DNA of 64,000 bases from Melitaea cinxia (GCF_905220565.1 NC_059399.1:4619501-4683500); one strand, 5' to 3'. Shown: positions 28,376 through 40,364, counted from the first letter of the stretch. Notes: generated from the sequence alone by a model not told the origin. Program-made: numbers and translations.

Positions 28376-28563
28376 CGTGTCCCGGAGTGGAGACCGCGTC
28401 TTAGCAAACGCAGTTTTAGACGTCCTTCGGCCCGCTGGACCAACGATTTACGTAAGATTGGCGGTGTAGGCTGTATCTGGTGCGAACTTGGGAAGGCCTT
28501 TGTCCAGCAGTGGACTGCAGTATTTTATTTTATTTTTTTATTTATTTAGGCTGAACTGACTGA
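28376..28563 (+). pseudogene. RTE-type LINE C-terminal fragment
   Basis: The plus strand reads EWRPRLSKRSFRRPSARW, then TNDLRKIGGVG, then KAFVQQWTA, the diagnostic end of RTE reverse transcriptases. The usual short 3' end (TAGGCTGAACTGA) follows only after an inserted T-rich stretch (about 28520-28547). About 48 codons survive in one frame. Related to 585-783 but from a different subfamily. Confidence 0.75.
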
Positions 28564-28921
28564 TTACTGTTAGAACAAAATGTTTTTACGCAAATTTATC
28601 TATTGTTGTTACTTTCTTCAGTTCCTTCATAATTAGGAATTTTGGTTTAATGAAAAAAAAAAATAGTGTAATATTTTCAAAGATGTAACACGGTTTATTA
28701 TTTAGCCGATAGCTTTAAATAAACCGGCTTCAGATCCCATATATATTCAAATAAAAATTAATAAGCTAAGCATACTCTTTATAATATACTGCTTTCTTTT
28801 TGCGTCTTCGCCCTTGTGGATTACGCAATTTTAGTTGTTTTGTATTCCACCGTTAAATAGCCTTGTGTCGCTCAGTGAGGAAGAATATTTGAAGAATGAT
28901 TCCTGGTGAATTTACACCTGG
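28564..28921. other. AT-rich intergenic DNA
   Basis: No recognisable feature between the RTE fragment and the copy B repeat. Confidence 0.45.
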
Positions 28922-29104
28922 TGCATTATTGTAAACATGTATTTAAGCTTTCAATTTTTGTTTCGATTGGTTTTCTTTGTAATTTATCCATTTTGATGAG
29001 TTGTCGCGAATTGTCTTTTAGCGTTTAACTTTTCTATACGTAAAACAGTTTTAAAGTATTTCTTGTTATAACACAAATATATTTTCACTTCAACATGACT
29101 ACAA
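28922..29104 (+). repeat. 185-bp dispersed repeat, copy B
   Basis: Almost identical to 12-196. The similarity breaks exactly where the Helitron begins at 29105. A short weaker match to copy A resumes just after the Helitron (TACAAAATATAGTAGATA versus TATAATAATATATTAGATA in copy A), so the Helitron inserted inside this repeat. Confidence 0.8.
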
Positions 29105-29548
29105 TCTATACATATAATAAAATGGTAGGAAAGTCAAAACTGTACATTGAATATTTTTTTAAAAGAATACTTGGGGTGTACGATCTACAATCGATACCGA
29201 AGCCAAAAATATAGTTTTTAGAATTTTTGTCTGTTTGTCTGTGTGTATGTCCGGGATAAACTCAAAAAGTACTGCATGGATTTACTTCAAATTTGGCAAG
29301 AATATTATTAAGAAGTCGGGTCAACATATAGACTGCAAATTATCACGCTATCACCTACGGGGAACGAGCAGTGAACCTTTATTTCTTCAACGCATTCTGT
29401 AACAACGTGTAATCTAACGACGCATATTTGAATGTTGTTATTATGTTCATAACCATGCTATAAGCTAGCTTCATACTATAAATAAAGACATTCTGTAGTA
29501 TATTTAGTATCAGCATTGCACCCGTGCGAAGCCGGGGCGGGTCGTTAG
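29105..29548 (+). mobile_element. Non-autonomous Helitron (444 bp)
   Basis: The element starts TCTATACATATAATAAAAT and ends CCCGTGCGAAGCCGGGGCGG followed by GTCGTTAG. This fits Helitrons, which begin with TC, end in CTRR (here TTAG, one base off), have no target duplication and insert between A and T; the flanks here are A and T. A GC-rich inverted sequence lies just before the 3' end. There is no Rep/helicase frame, so it would need a helper. Comparison with copy A at 12-204 gives the empty site. Confidence 0.82.
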
Positions 29549-31057
29549 TACAAAATATAGTAGATAATATCACCTAAAATCAAATTATCGAATAAAATTT
29601 AGTAGATATCGACGTAAAATTTGTAACGAAACATGTATATACTGTTTCGGTAACCCTATTATAATTAGTGTTGATTATAATTACCTACAGATACAAATAA
29701 CGGCAACTAAATCATAAACAGTAATTCTATGGTTATTAAGTCTTAATTAAAGTTCACAATTACTTTGATGGTTAAAATTTATTTGAGTAATTGTTAATTA
29801 TCGTGTATCCTAAAAATCGATTTTATTTCCTCCATTAATTGTATTGAAAATATAAAATGAAAAAAGCCTCTTATTTATTATTTACTTAAAAACGTGAAGC
29901 CTACATGCGAGGTTAGTAATTAAAAAAGAAAATATTGTCTGTGAATTATTAAGTGGGTTAAATTTGAGTCGCGTTTCAGGACGTGTGGACGTCAATTAAT
30001 AAAATTATTAATTGAGTTTTGATGGTGTAAAATACTGGCATGTATTAAGAAAAAAAAAAATTAAACAATGCTCTGACATACTCAATTCTTTATTATATAT
30101 ATAAAGAAACTCCAGCTATGTAAATATTGAAATGAAACTTTATAAGTGTACTTTTATTTTGTGAATAATAATTTAAATGAAATCTTTTAGTTATTTAAAT
30201 TTCATTCAAGTTTTAAAGTTTTTACATTCCTTAAGTAATTTGACTTCTAAAAATGATTTTCTTAGCGAGTGCAGACATCATTAAAATAAAACTACACTCA
30301 GACTCAAAGTTTTACCTTTTACACTAATGTCACACGAACTATTTGAATCAGACTTTTTTCCGTTACACATTCTAGTATATATTTACAAGCACGTCATATA
30401 TAATCAGTTTTTTATGTATTTTTAGTAGTTGTAGGGTAAAATATTGAACAACGCCCCATCAGCAAATACGCTTCTATCTCTATCTATCTATGGCCTTTAC
30501 ACCAATTGCAGATGTTTTAAGTAGTGTATGTTTCCTTCTCGCAAAGGAAATACACTTCACTAACATTAAAAAGCACACGACACGAACTATCAAATCAAAT
30601 AGCCAGCGCGCTAATCAATAGATATAGTTGTTTTTTTACTTTTTAGTGTCTATAATACGTTGTTTTGTAAACTACATCAGGACTTTTCTAGATCAGGTAT
30701 ACTATAGTAGGTTTAGTTCTTTTTCCCTAAAAAATGCCGTACACAAAGTATCGTGAAAATGACCTCGTCCAAGTGAACATAAATGCTCATAAAATAAAAA
30801 CAAGTAAGCAAAACTGAATTAAAATATTATGAAACCAATGGAAACTATTCCGTATCGAAAAAAAAAAAATTACATAAATTGGATCATAAATCTCGGCGTT
30901 ATTGGTGTACATACATAAAAAAATACCGACTGAATTGAGTACCTCCTCCTATTTTAAGATGTTCAATTAAAACCTGGATGAAGCCGCAAATAATGTCTTT
31001 TATTAAATAGAATGAAGTAATAGGTACATACCAAAAACTAAAGGAAAATATTATTGT
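29549..31057. other. AT-rich intergenic DNA
   Basis: No gene recognised. A worn fragment of family E lies at 30911-30965. Confidence 0.45.
30911..30965 (-). repeat. Family E fragment
   Basis: Text around ACATACATAAAAAAATACCG and ACTGAATTGAGTACCTCCTC matches, in reverse, one end of the family E elements. The remainder is lost or unrecognisable. Confidence 0.5.
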
Positions 31058-31278
31058 AGTACTGGTAGCGGCACCCCACGGTTTCAGCTGTGTGATTTCC
31101 GGTCATATTATTATATCGGGGAAAATATAGCCTATGTATTACTCTGAGCCTCAAGCTATCTAGAGACCAAGTTTTATCAAAATCAGTTTGATATTTTTTT
31201 GCGTGAAAGTGCAAAAAACATCTATCTATCCATCCATCCATTCATCCATACAAACTTTCGTATTATTATTCGTAGGAC
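31058..31278 (-). repeat. Dispersed lepidopteran-type repeat with ATCC tail
   Basis: The block runs from GGTAGCGGCACCCCACGGTT through ATATAGCCTATGTATTACTC and ATCAAAATCAGTTTGATA to a CATCTATCCATCCATCCATT microsatellite and CAAACTTTCGTATTATTATT. I recognise this arrangement as a high-copy repeat of moth and butterfly genomes. Orientation is inferred from the family, not proven here. An internal open frame of 67 codons is repeat-derived. Confidence 0.65.
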
Positions 31279-32764
31279 ATTCAAAATAATTCAAAAACAT
31301 AAAAAAGCGTAAGAAAAAGTTGAAATAAAATGTTTCAGTCATTTTATGCAATACAAAATAGCAACGCGGACGTCAGATTATCAAAATCATTTGTATTCCA
31401 GGGAGTGAGGGACGCAGACGGCAGTGCATATAATGAACGAAGGAATGCCGCTGACAATATCGAACTTCGCTTCGAATTCGCTTGATGCAAAACCTAAATT
31501 TACCTAACGAATCATAATTTTATATATACCTACTAAAAAAATTACAAGAAAAGAATAGTTACATTATATTATTTGAAATATTTTTTTTTTAATTATTCGA
31601 AGACGACAGATTAAGTTTTTACTTTAAATCTAAAAAAAGTTTCATTATGATTTGTGAACAAAATGGCAGATGGTGATGATTTAAAATGATTCGATCCTAT
31701 ATTTAAATACATTTTGATGTAATAAATTAAAAATTTAATAAGATAAATTATATATTTACTTTATATATATCAATGATTTGAAGCTCTTAGGAACAACGTT
31801 TGTGTTTGATTCGATCAATTTAACGAGGATTTCGCTTGATCACATCTTCCCCTAAACAAGGGCAGCAATTTAGCAAAACCTTTTTATCATTCCGATCCAT
31901 TAGTCAATTTGATCCCTAAGTTAGGTTTATTGTAAAATTTATTACATTCGGGACGTAGGTTAGTCTGTAAGGATTAAATCGTTGTATGTACTGTACAGTA
32001 TTAGTAGTTCCTCATGATAAAGACTTGTTTGGACGATACAAATGTTTGTCGTTGAGTATTTGTACATGTGTTTTTGGATCTTCATCACTTAAGTGCATAC
32101 TTTTCTCCTAATTTTTCATTTTACCGTTTTGTAGAAGTGTAAAAAAATAACAATGATAAAATGTTTAGAAGTGAAATTAGCGAAATCGTTGCCAAAGAAG
32201 TGCCATGTTAACGAAATAATTTGTGCGAATTAGTGTAATATACAATTTTTTTTTAAACATTTAAAGGAAATCAGAGAATAATAATTAACTTCTTTTCAAA
32301 TACTTAAAGTTATATAAAGAGATGGATCTATTGTAAGGCACGAAGCCTAAGCGATACATTCATATCGACATCTTCACAACAGAATATTAAGACACTGGTG
32401 TGCAGGTTTTAATATTAATATATGTTCATGATATATACAATAGACAAGTGACGCCAGGTTGCGGTTCGGTGCATGGGAACGAACGGGAAGTGGGAACGCT
32501 CTGTGAACTATAATTACCGCTTATTTATACGCATGATTCTTTGTATTCGAGCATTATTTATAACTATTTTGTTTTAAGGAAACTATTCTCACCTTTTAAA
32601 TACGTACAGTTTTAATACTTATATTTTTTGTTTTAAATATAGTTCGTAATTAGCTTGATTCATAAGAAATTTAGATACTTTTATACTCTTGAAAATTAAT
32701 AAAAATAAATTCAAAATAAAAACTCATTTTTACGTATAACTTTTGAAATATTTATTATTTTTTA
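31279..32764. other. AT-rich intergenic DNA
   Basis: No recognisable gene or repeat. Small GC-richer patches at about 31370-31490 and 32440-32520 show no readable motif. Confidence 0.4.
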
Positions 32765-33085
32765 CTAGCTGTGCCTGCGATTTCGTCCGCATGGAATTTA
32801 ACAAAAAAGTTATTGCTCAGTTCGCAGAGTTATATAATAAATAAATTTCTAGAATACAAGTAGTATTAAGTTTCTCCTTACTACATCAGCTAGCTGCCAG
32901 TGAAAGTCCCGTCAAAAATGCCCCAGCCGTTTCAGAGATTAGCCGGAACAATCAAACAGACAGACAGACAAAAATTGTAAAAATTGGTATTTTGGTATAT
33001 GTACCGCATTGCGCATTATACGCATTTAGTAAAAAGCGGTTATTTTAATACAAACAGACACTCCAATTTTATTTATTTCTATAGA
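32765..33085 (-). mobile_element. Non-autonomous Helitron (321 bp)
   Basis: Read on the minus strand it begins TCTATAG and ends GGCACAGCTAG, inserted between A and T. Its interior (AGTGTCTGTTTGTATT, CTTTTTACTAAATGCG, CTGTCTGTTTGATTGTTCCG) matches the plus-strand copy at 60727-61027, so the two belong to one subfamily. No coding capacity. Confidence 0.8.
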
Positions 33086-33114
33086 TTAAAATTAAATTAC
33101 ATATAAAAATAATT

Positions 33115-33414
33115 TTTTCACTGAGGTAGGGCACAGCAGGAATTTCCTGCTCAAAATATGGAGCAGCCCGACTGGGGTAGTACCTCGACCTTACAGAAGA
33201 TCACAGCAAAATAATACTGTTTTCAAGTAGTATTGTGTTCCTGTTGGTGAGTAAGGTGACCAGAGCTCCTGGGGGGGGATTGGGGATTGGGTCGGCAACG
33301 CGCTTGCGATGCTTCTGGTGTTGCAGGTTTCTATAAGCTACGGTAATCGCTTACCATCAGGTGAGCCGTACGCTTGTTTGCCGACCTAGTGTCATAAAAA
33401 AAAAAAAAAAAAAA
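33115..33414 (+). mobile_element. Poly(A)-tailed SINE/LINE-tail repeat, copy 1
   Basis: The block contains GCAGGAATTTCCTGCTC, GTGACCAGAGCTCC, GTTGCAGGTTTCTATAAGCT and ACGGTAATCGCTTACCATCA, and ends in about 19 A residues after CGACCTAGTGTCAT. Three other copies lie at 37080-37324, 52470-52612 (minus) and 55488-55689 (minus). The poly(A) end shows retroposition. This is the fullest copy. Confidence 0.8.
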
Positions 33415-36400
33415 GTTAAAATAATGTTGTAGGTACTTACTATTTGCCGTTTTGGACATCAAATGATTTTATTAAAAATTCAATAATGAGTAAACTAACA
33501 ATTTTTTAATTAGTAAAACAGCATTTTAATTACATTTTCACCACAAAATGAAATATAAAATTCAGCTTTTACAGACAAAAGGTAAAGGGGATTTTTGTAT
33601 GAACAGAAAAAGGCATCAGAGCATACAGTGCAGAACAGTACGTAATCTCCCCATAAGCTTTGAAACTGGAAGGGTCATTAGACATACATTGCCAAACCAT
33701 TCATGGCTCCTAATTACGTATCTTGTCTATGTAATTACTCTCTCTCCCTCGCCATTCGTTCTACGTTAACACGTTTACGTATTGAATATTAGATTTACCT
33801 TCTAATTACTGGATAGGATCTGTGGACAGATTATGCAGAGACGGACGGAGAGGACGGTTGCAAGTTCAAATGCAATTTTACAGTGAGTTAGTAGTCTTTG
33901 AGCCGGTTTTACTTATTTTAATACCGGTATATGGTATATAACGTTATCCAATCGATAAAAATGATGATACGAATGAATCGATATAATGATATATTTCTCT
34001 TTTATAGAATCTAGCACCACTTTTTCTTACAGATATTTTTATATGCAATCTGCGGACTCAGACGTTATTGTTTATAAATTTAGGTTTATAATCTCCTGCT
34101 GATAAAGTCAGTACCTAACTTATGTCTACTCATATTATGATTTCATGAAAAAAGCCCCAAATATTTAAGCTGAAATAACGTTAACATACTGAAGATCCAT
34201 AAAATGATGGTGGATCTTAGTCAAGCCGTACAAAACAAGTTTTACTAAGGATTTTGTTGTACTTGTATTTAAATACATATATCGATGTTATCATACATGA
34301 CATAATTACTTTTTTTAAATAACTAAAAGTTCATTTTATTTCGAAGAAACATAAATTATTAGACAAAGAGTCGGTATTATTTTTTCGTCGTAATTTTATT
34401 CCAACGATACATCATAAGACAAAAACTACATTTACATTTCTGTCACAGTGGCAACAAACACGCAAAGGATTGCATATGAATATGTCTCTGAGGAGAGATT
34501 TGTCTTGGAAACTATTTTACGCTATTTGTCTCTTGGCTATGGGCTGTTTAATACAGAGCTAAATTTTGTTCACCACAAGTAATATGTCTTGATGATGGCA
34601 TAGTTAAGTATAAGATGCGTATAAATATAATTAACATACAATATTTTTTTAGTTTACGTACCAGCTAACCATTCGCAACTTTTATGCCTTGATTATGACA
34701 CCAATGTATTTTATGTAAAAAGCATAAATCTTGAAAAATTCGATATGGCTTATAGAAACTAAATATCATATAGACAAATATAAAAACCATAGGCGGTACT
34801 TATAAATGGCTATTTCTAAAAATCTTAAAATATTTTTTTAAATAGGGGCTTTTAAGTTAGAAATAAAATTTAGAAAACTTAAAATCTATCCATTACGTTT
34901 TCTACCCTCATTATAACATATATATTAGCATCTTGTACAAAGGGTCTAGAAAACGAATTCGATTGTTTTATAGCCAAACGATGATAACTTGGCTTATAGC
35001 AATAGTGTTCGACAAATCGTAATTCTTGCCTTGTCGTTCCGATGCGAGACGCTCAAAGTAACGAACTGAGATTCTTTAATGACACAGGGCTGACAAAACT
35101 ATTTGTTTGTGAAGAAGAAATAATACTAAACGAGTTTATTCGAGCACTAGACACTAAAATAAATGGAAATTATTAAGAAAGAAAGAAAAAAATATCAATT
35201 ATAATTAATGAAATTTAGTAAACGGTTTTCTATATCTCTAAAGTAGCAAAGATACGAACCGTGTGATTGTAAATTGTGACCGAAACCTATGGATGCCTGC
35301 AAAACTAGAAGCATCGAAAGCGCGCCGCCGACCAGGGTATGGTATTGAGTTTCTGTGATGAAAATAGATCACCATGCACATCACAGAAATTCAACACATT
35401 ATTGGGCACAGTATTATTTGTCTGTTATCTTCTGTAAAGTTATATTACTTTCCTAGTTGGACTGTTTCAGATTTAAAGCAAGATATTTCTAGATATTTTA
35501 GAGAGGAGCTCTTTTTAAGCCGTGGGACGTTACAGGCTGAATTAAATCTATGAATCAAATCGGTGACCATATAAGACCTAAAATAGTTGCAAAGGTACAG
35601 CCCTAACGAATCGAGTGTATTTGGATGCGTCTCACGAACGTCGAGTGTGCGAGTGCGACGTCTGCGCCATTCAATGGTTATGAGTCTTACTGGAATCCGA
35701 TACTTGATATCGTTTAGGCGGGAACTTTATTATAAAATGTTATATCAAGCTGAGTATTTCTTGCTATTAGTTCCTCGAGGAGAAAGCTTCTTTCTAGATG
35801 ATGCTTTTTGTTTGAATCCCGTAAGGAAGTTTTTACTAAGGTCTTTAAAGTTTTACTACTTTTCGTAAATAAAAAAAAAAATGTATTTTTATAGAAATAT
35901 ATTTTTTAAAAAGTTAGGAGTATGCTTTTTGTATTCTGCTAGAAAACTAGGAGTATCTTTAAATAACTAAACAAAATTATCTAAAAAGTTAAACACTTGT
36001 TTATGTGAGTATTATCAATCTGAAATTGACGTCAATCTTTAAACAATATAAAAACTGTGTTTTATTGAATCAAAAGAATTAAAATTGTTTCTTGGTCTAC
36101 GCTTTTGGTAGAGTCAGATACTTTAATACGCTTAAAATAGACTTTATACAACTTTTTGTCAATTAAAGCCTAAAGGTCTCACTATATAAAAGCGTATTAA
36201 CTGATAGTCGTTTGTATAAATCTAGTATATTACTAATCATTCTTGTTTTTAATTCCTCAGATGTCTTAGTGAATACAACGGTGCCGAAACCTGTATGCGC
36301 CATACACAATTCTAAGACATTTAAAAATTCAAACGTGGATTAAATTGTATTTTTCTTATATTATTTAACAAAAGACGCGTGTGCCTGGCAGCAATAGAGC

Positions 36401-36587
36401 AAGAAGGAGACATTTACAGACAAAAGGAAAATCATGTATGTGCCTGTTAAGCTCACAGCCAAATGCTTGTGATACAATTTAATATAGAGAGTTTTGAACT
36501 AGGAAAAGGACAAAGAGTATACATTTAATATAGAAATAATAACGTGGATTATAACGAAAATTGAAATACCATATTCGATATTAATTC
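33415..36587. other. AT-rich intergenic DNA
   Basis: About 3.2 kb with no recognisable gene or repeat. One perfect hairpin is listed separately (35347-35392). Open frames of 73 and 93 codons lack motifs. Confidence 0.45.
35347..35392. other. Perfect 10-bp inverted repeat (hairpin)
   Basis: TTTCTGTGAT (35350-35359) is followed 20 bases later by its reverse complement ATCACAGAAA (35380-35389). Three more pairs, one of them G-U, extend the stem outward. The loop is GC-balanced in an AT-rich area. It could be a small structured RNA, a site pair for a dimeric DNA-binding protein, or chance. Confidence 0.4.
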
Positions 36588-36640
36588 AGTCAGTCAGATC
36601 AGCCTATTGCAGTCCACTGCTGGACATAGCCTCCCCAAGT
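36588..36640 (-). mobile_element. RTE-type 3' tail fragment
   Basis: Read on the minus strand: GAGGCTATGTCCAGCAGTGG then ACTGCAATAGGCTGA, the standard end of RTE-derived repeats. Only about 50 bp is recognisable. Confidence 0.65.
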
Positions 36641-36950
36641 TCGATATTAATTAATACCAATTAAATAAAAACGAATTACTAATTATATTGGTAAGCACTA
36701 TACTCCAGAGCGGCTGGACTGATACTGTTATTTTTTTACATTTTCTGATACTTTGGACAGGGTTCTTAAGGAAGGAAAATTAAAAATAAAAAATGCGCAG
36801 AAAATTAGAAAATTTTCGAAATGTTAAGTACAAGAAACATTATGGTTACATCTGTGCATCAGTTTTAATATCTTAACGTCTGACATTTATGCTAACTACT
36901 CCACTCCTGTAAGTTTAAGTGGGATTTTATAATGGGTGTATTAGTTCTAG

Positions 36951-37048
36951 TGCGCTTCAGCCTGTAATATCCCACTGCTGGGCATAGACCTCTTTCCCCA
37001 TGTAGGAGAAGGATCAGAGCTTAATCCACCACTCTGTTCCAATGCGGC
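36951..37048 (-). mobile_element. SINE 3' fragment
   Basis: On the minus strand this reads GTGGTGGATTAAGCTCTGAT through CCTTCTCCTACATGGGGAAA to CCCAGCAGTGGGATATTACA and GGCTGAAG, the 3' half of the SINE family of 24575-24895. It lies 31 bp from the next repeat. Confidence 0.8.
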
Positions 37049-37079
37049 TTGGAGGATTACCAGTTCTAGTATTTTATTT

Positions 37080-37324
37080 TTTATTGAGGTAGAGCTCTTC
37101 ATCCTTACAGGTCTCACAGATCACAGCTAAATAATATTCTAGTATTCTAGCTTTCAAGTAGTGTTGTGTTTCTGTAAGGTAGCACGAGCTCCTACGGAGG
37201 GTCGGGGATAGGGTCGGCAACTCCTGGCGACGCAAGCGTCTATGACTCTATAGGCTACGGTATTCGCTTACAATCAGGTGCTCGTCACCTCCATAATAAA
37301 AAAAAAAAAACAAAAAAAAAAAAC
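37080..37324 (+). mobile_element. Poly(A)-tailed repeat, copy 2
   Basis: Same family as 33115-33414: TTATTGAGGTAGAGC at the start, TAGTGTTGTGTTTCTGT, GGTCGGCAACTC, GGCTACGGTATTCGCTTACA and an A-rich tail with one C interruption. It has internal deletions relative to copy 1. Confidence 0.75.
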
Positions 37325-38201
37325 AAGAGAAGTTAGGAAAAACTAATCTACATAAAAGTATGTAACTAAATATTTTCACGCAGTCTACTAAAAGCTAATC
37401 GATAAGTCGTCTGCAAGCCATGAATCGTTGCAATTATGCGTTGTTTTCCCCCTTCGCGGACCCCATCAAGGTTGTCACATCAAAGAAATGTAGATTTTGA
37501 CATGTTGACATTTAATTAATGAAATTATCATAATTAAGGTTAAAAAGGATTTTACTGTGAAATAATTATTTACTCGTGCCAGTTATTTCGTCCGTTTTGA
37601 TTATATATTTAATTAAATGACCATACATTTTGATTTAATTGTGAAATAATTAATTATCGAGAGCTACCATTTACTTCGTTTTGTTTAGGTCTCTATTTTA
37701 ATGATATATATAGCTATAACTTCCGACTGGTTTTTCTAAGTTATTATTTAGATTTTAAAGGAGATGGATACGATTCCATACATTCTTGGGCCAAAATGTA
37801 ATGAAATGAAAATGGTATAAATTAATGTATTTAGGCTTATTGATCCCTCGCTAAAAATTATCTATATTTTGGCTATCTGAGAGTGGAGTTATTATACTTT
37901 TTGTAAAAGTGAGGTTATGTTACAATGTCTATAAAAAACCCGATCACTAAGTTCTTGTAGCATTAATGTTTGTTATATTTAGTAAAGACTGTTTGAAAAC
38001 TCATTACAAATATTGATATACACTTGAAACCATAAATAAATATCAGAAATGGACTCAGAATGCATCGGAAAACAGTAAACACGAAACGAGTGACGGACAC
38101 AGTATTACTGTTAGTAAGCTGTCATTAAAAATATGATTTATTTTAAATCGATACGAAATCGATAATCATTTTGGTTTATCAAATATTAATTGATATTTTC
38201 G
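37325..38201. other. AT-rich DNA flanking the BEL element
   Basis: No recognisable gene or repeat. Its last bases (38202-38206, ATATT) are the target duplication of the retrotransposon. Confidence 0.45.
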
Positions 38202-38206
38202 ATATT

Positions 38207-38431
38207 TGTATGTTACACCTGACTTGCTGCTGCTGATTATGGTAGATAAAAGATATAAAAATAAAAGTTAAAATATAAATATATTTGCTAATATTTAATT
38301 GCTAGGAATGAGCTCACGAACGCGCTGTACGATGATGATATGTGAACGTGAACTGATGTATGTAGCTAATGAATCGTGCAACTAACGTAAACTGCTGATC
38401 GGGCGATAGGTATGTGCGGCTGAACCGTACA
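38207..38431 (-). repeat. 3' LTR of BEL element
   Basis: 225 bp, ends TG...CA, identical by eye to 44987-45211. The boundary is fixed by the ATATT duplications outside both LTRs. The polypurine tract expected just upstream (element sense) is weak; only CGGGAGCA abuts the LTR. Confidence 0.95.
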
Positions 38432-38546
38432 TGCTCCCGGGCGAGAAGATGAGTGAGGTATGGATGATGTGAGCTAAACTAAAACAAGGATGAAACCGAC
38501 ATAAAATCTTAACGGCTAATTTACAAATGGACCCGACAATTTTTAG

Positions 38547-40364
38547 TTAGCGACTACGTCTAAAATTACATTTTAATAAAATAGGTGAAGTGTTTTTATG
38601 AACCGATCGATTAGTCTGATTTAAAATGTCTTGACCGAGAACACTGACACTGTAATCACTTTGCTCTGCTTTTTCACTCACACTTGTACACTTAAAATTT
38701 TCCGAACACACACAATGTACAGTAGTGTCCTGCTGACCACAGCTCGGAGACGGGCGCGCGGCTCGTGCGCGTCTGCAGGTCGCGCGCACCCACGCGCCGC
38801 CCGCAGCCGCCAGCCCTGCGGCCGCCAGGCAGTAGATGGCGACGTAGTGATGGACGTCATGATAGCTCAGGCTATTGGATTCATTTTCTAGGCTGTCCGA
38901 AGCCGACTTTAGCTGCTTTATATTGTTTTCGATGTTATCGATATCTTGTCCGAAACCGTCTGATATATTCATCGTGTGGATAGGGATGGATATATTGATG
39001 ATGCTATTGACGGGTGCGATCTCTGGTGCAAAGATTACCGGCTCGATATTTAACTCATTAGTCATTATTTTATGAGGCGTTATCACTAGCGTATTTCCCC
39101 GAATGATGCAGTCGGTACCGAGAATTATAATATTAATACCCGTCACCTGTTCGACGGTAACCCGATCTCGACATATGAAACGAAAGGTACATTGCCCGCA
39201 ACAATTAATTAGATATGTGTTTAACTTAGTAAGCTTTTTCCATGTAGTTTGACACGCGCTAGTTATGATTTCACAGCTGTTCGTTTGTTTACTTTTTATA
39301 CAAAGGTTTTCGTCCGTCTGTCTCTCGTAGACGGGCGTTTGAATTTGGCAAAGATAATTTGATAAAATATTATCGCTGTATTCTATACAGTTCTTAACGT
39401 CATTCTCAGTTACCGGTATGAAGGTATCTTTCTTTAAATTTATTGCTATGTGATCAGATATTGGAAGAAGATTAACCATAGTACGTGATGAGTTAGCGAT
39501 TTGGTGATAGAGAGGTATGGCATTGTAGATTTCGTAGTCGTCTCTACTTGTAAGAGGTATTTGGATCTCAAAAATGAAATATTGTTTCGTCATTCTAGCT
39601 TTGACCTTTAAAATCCTGTATAGGTTGGATAAATTATTTCGGAGATTATCTAACGGCAATGACAAATCCTTTGTTATCTGGCTGGATATGATACTTAGCT
39701 CGTTTTCCATCTGAATAGGTGACAAAAGATGCACATTAAAATGTTGAAGGTTAGTAATGGTATCTAGAAGAGTATCTTGAATATTACGCAAATTTGCCAG
39801 GACATTGTTAGCTATGATGCTGGACATGATGAAGTCATTAGTATTTTCTATGTCCGACATTTTAATCTTAATATCATATGACTCCTTTTCTAAGTTGTTA
39901 AGGTGTTGATTAAAAGTCTTGTACTGTCTTTCCATTGTGGATTCTATCCTTTTTAAAACGTTATTTTCCGCTTCTATAATCGATGTTTGATTTTTCCACA
40001 GCTGTGCTAGATGGTTTTGATTGATTCGAATTAAATTAATGTCTTTTTCATACTGAGACGCAAAACGCTCGTCTAAGACGCCGAACAATGTATTCGCGAT
40101 GTAACCGACACCATTGACAAGGCCTCGGCGCTTGCGCTTACGATTATCAAAATGCTGACTTAGTAATATGCGGTCGTTGTACTTGAGCTCGTTGATTTCG
40201 TGGATCAGCTGTTGTAATATTATGTTACAATGTATACTTTTAGTCGAGTTTTTACATAAACCTTGCAAGTGATTAATATAATTGTTAAGTATCCTTGTGC
40301 CGTACAGATAAGGTTCCATATCGTAGTATGCCACTAACTTCCATTGATCTTGTATTACGCGCAT
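38547..40364 (-). CDS. Envelope-like fusion glycoprotein, N-terminus missing
   Basis: The frame of 605 codons overlaps the end of the pol frame by 80 bases in a different register. It resembles the F-type fusion proteins of baculoviruses and insect errantiviruses. Visible parts: a furin-like basic run RKRKRR at 75-80; a Gly-rich hydrophobic fusion-peptide-like segment from 81 to about 98; a long helical, coiled-coil-like region (100-210); a Cys-rich domain (326-398); a second heptad region (471-500); one membrane segment (about 507-525); and a basic, Cys-containing tail to 605. There is no signal peptide: the frame opens inside what looks like the mature protein, with the conserved WKLVAYYD near residue 8. 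The start was probably removed by the same deletion that took the integrase. As it stands it should not enter the secretory pathway. No restoration is attempted. Confidence 0.85.
   Translation of the reverse strand: MRVIQDQWKLVAYYDMEPYLYGTRILNNYINHLQGLCKNSTKSIHCNIILQQLIHEINELKYNDRILLSQHFDNRKRKRRGLVNGVGYIANTLFGVLDERFASQYEKDINLIRINQNHLAQLWKNQTSIIEAENNVLKRIESTMERQYKTFNQHLNNLEKESYDIKIKMSDIENTNDFIMSSIIANNVLANLRNIQDTLLDTITNLQHFNVHLLSPIQMENELSIISSQITKDLSLPLDNLRNNLSNLYRILKVKARMTKQYFIFEIQIPLTSRDDYEIYNAIPLYHQIANSSRTMVNLLPISDHIAINLKKDTFIPVTENDVKNCIEYSDNILSNYLCQIQTPVYERQTDENLCIKSKQTNSCEIITSACQTTWKKLTKLNTYLINCCGQCTFRFICRDRVTVEQVTGINIIILGTDCIIRGNTLVITPHKIMTNELNIEPVIFAPEIAPVNSIINISIPIHTMNISDGFGQDIDNIENNIKQLKSASDSLENESNSLSYHDVHHYVAIYCLAAAGLAAAGGAWVRATCRRARAARPSPSCGQQDTTVHCVCSENFKCTSVSEKAEQSDYSVSVLGQDILNQTNRSVHKNTSPILLKCNFRRSR

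Noticed and set aside
38211..38430. Shorter LTR boundary starting TGTTACACCT
   Set aside because: It gives no target duplication; starting four bases earlier (TGTATGTT) gives ATATT on both sides and TG...CA ends.
38631..39075. Several plus-strand open frames of 60-86 codons
   Set aside because: They lie opposite the envelope frame in its GC-rich part and are shadows of it.
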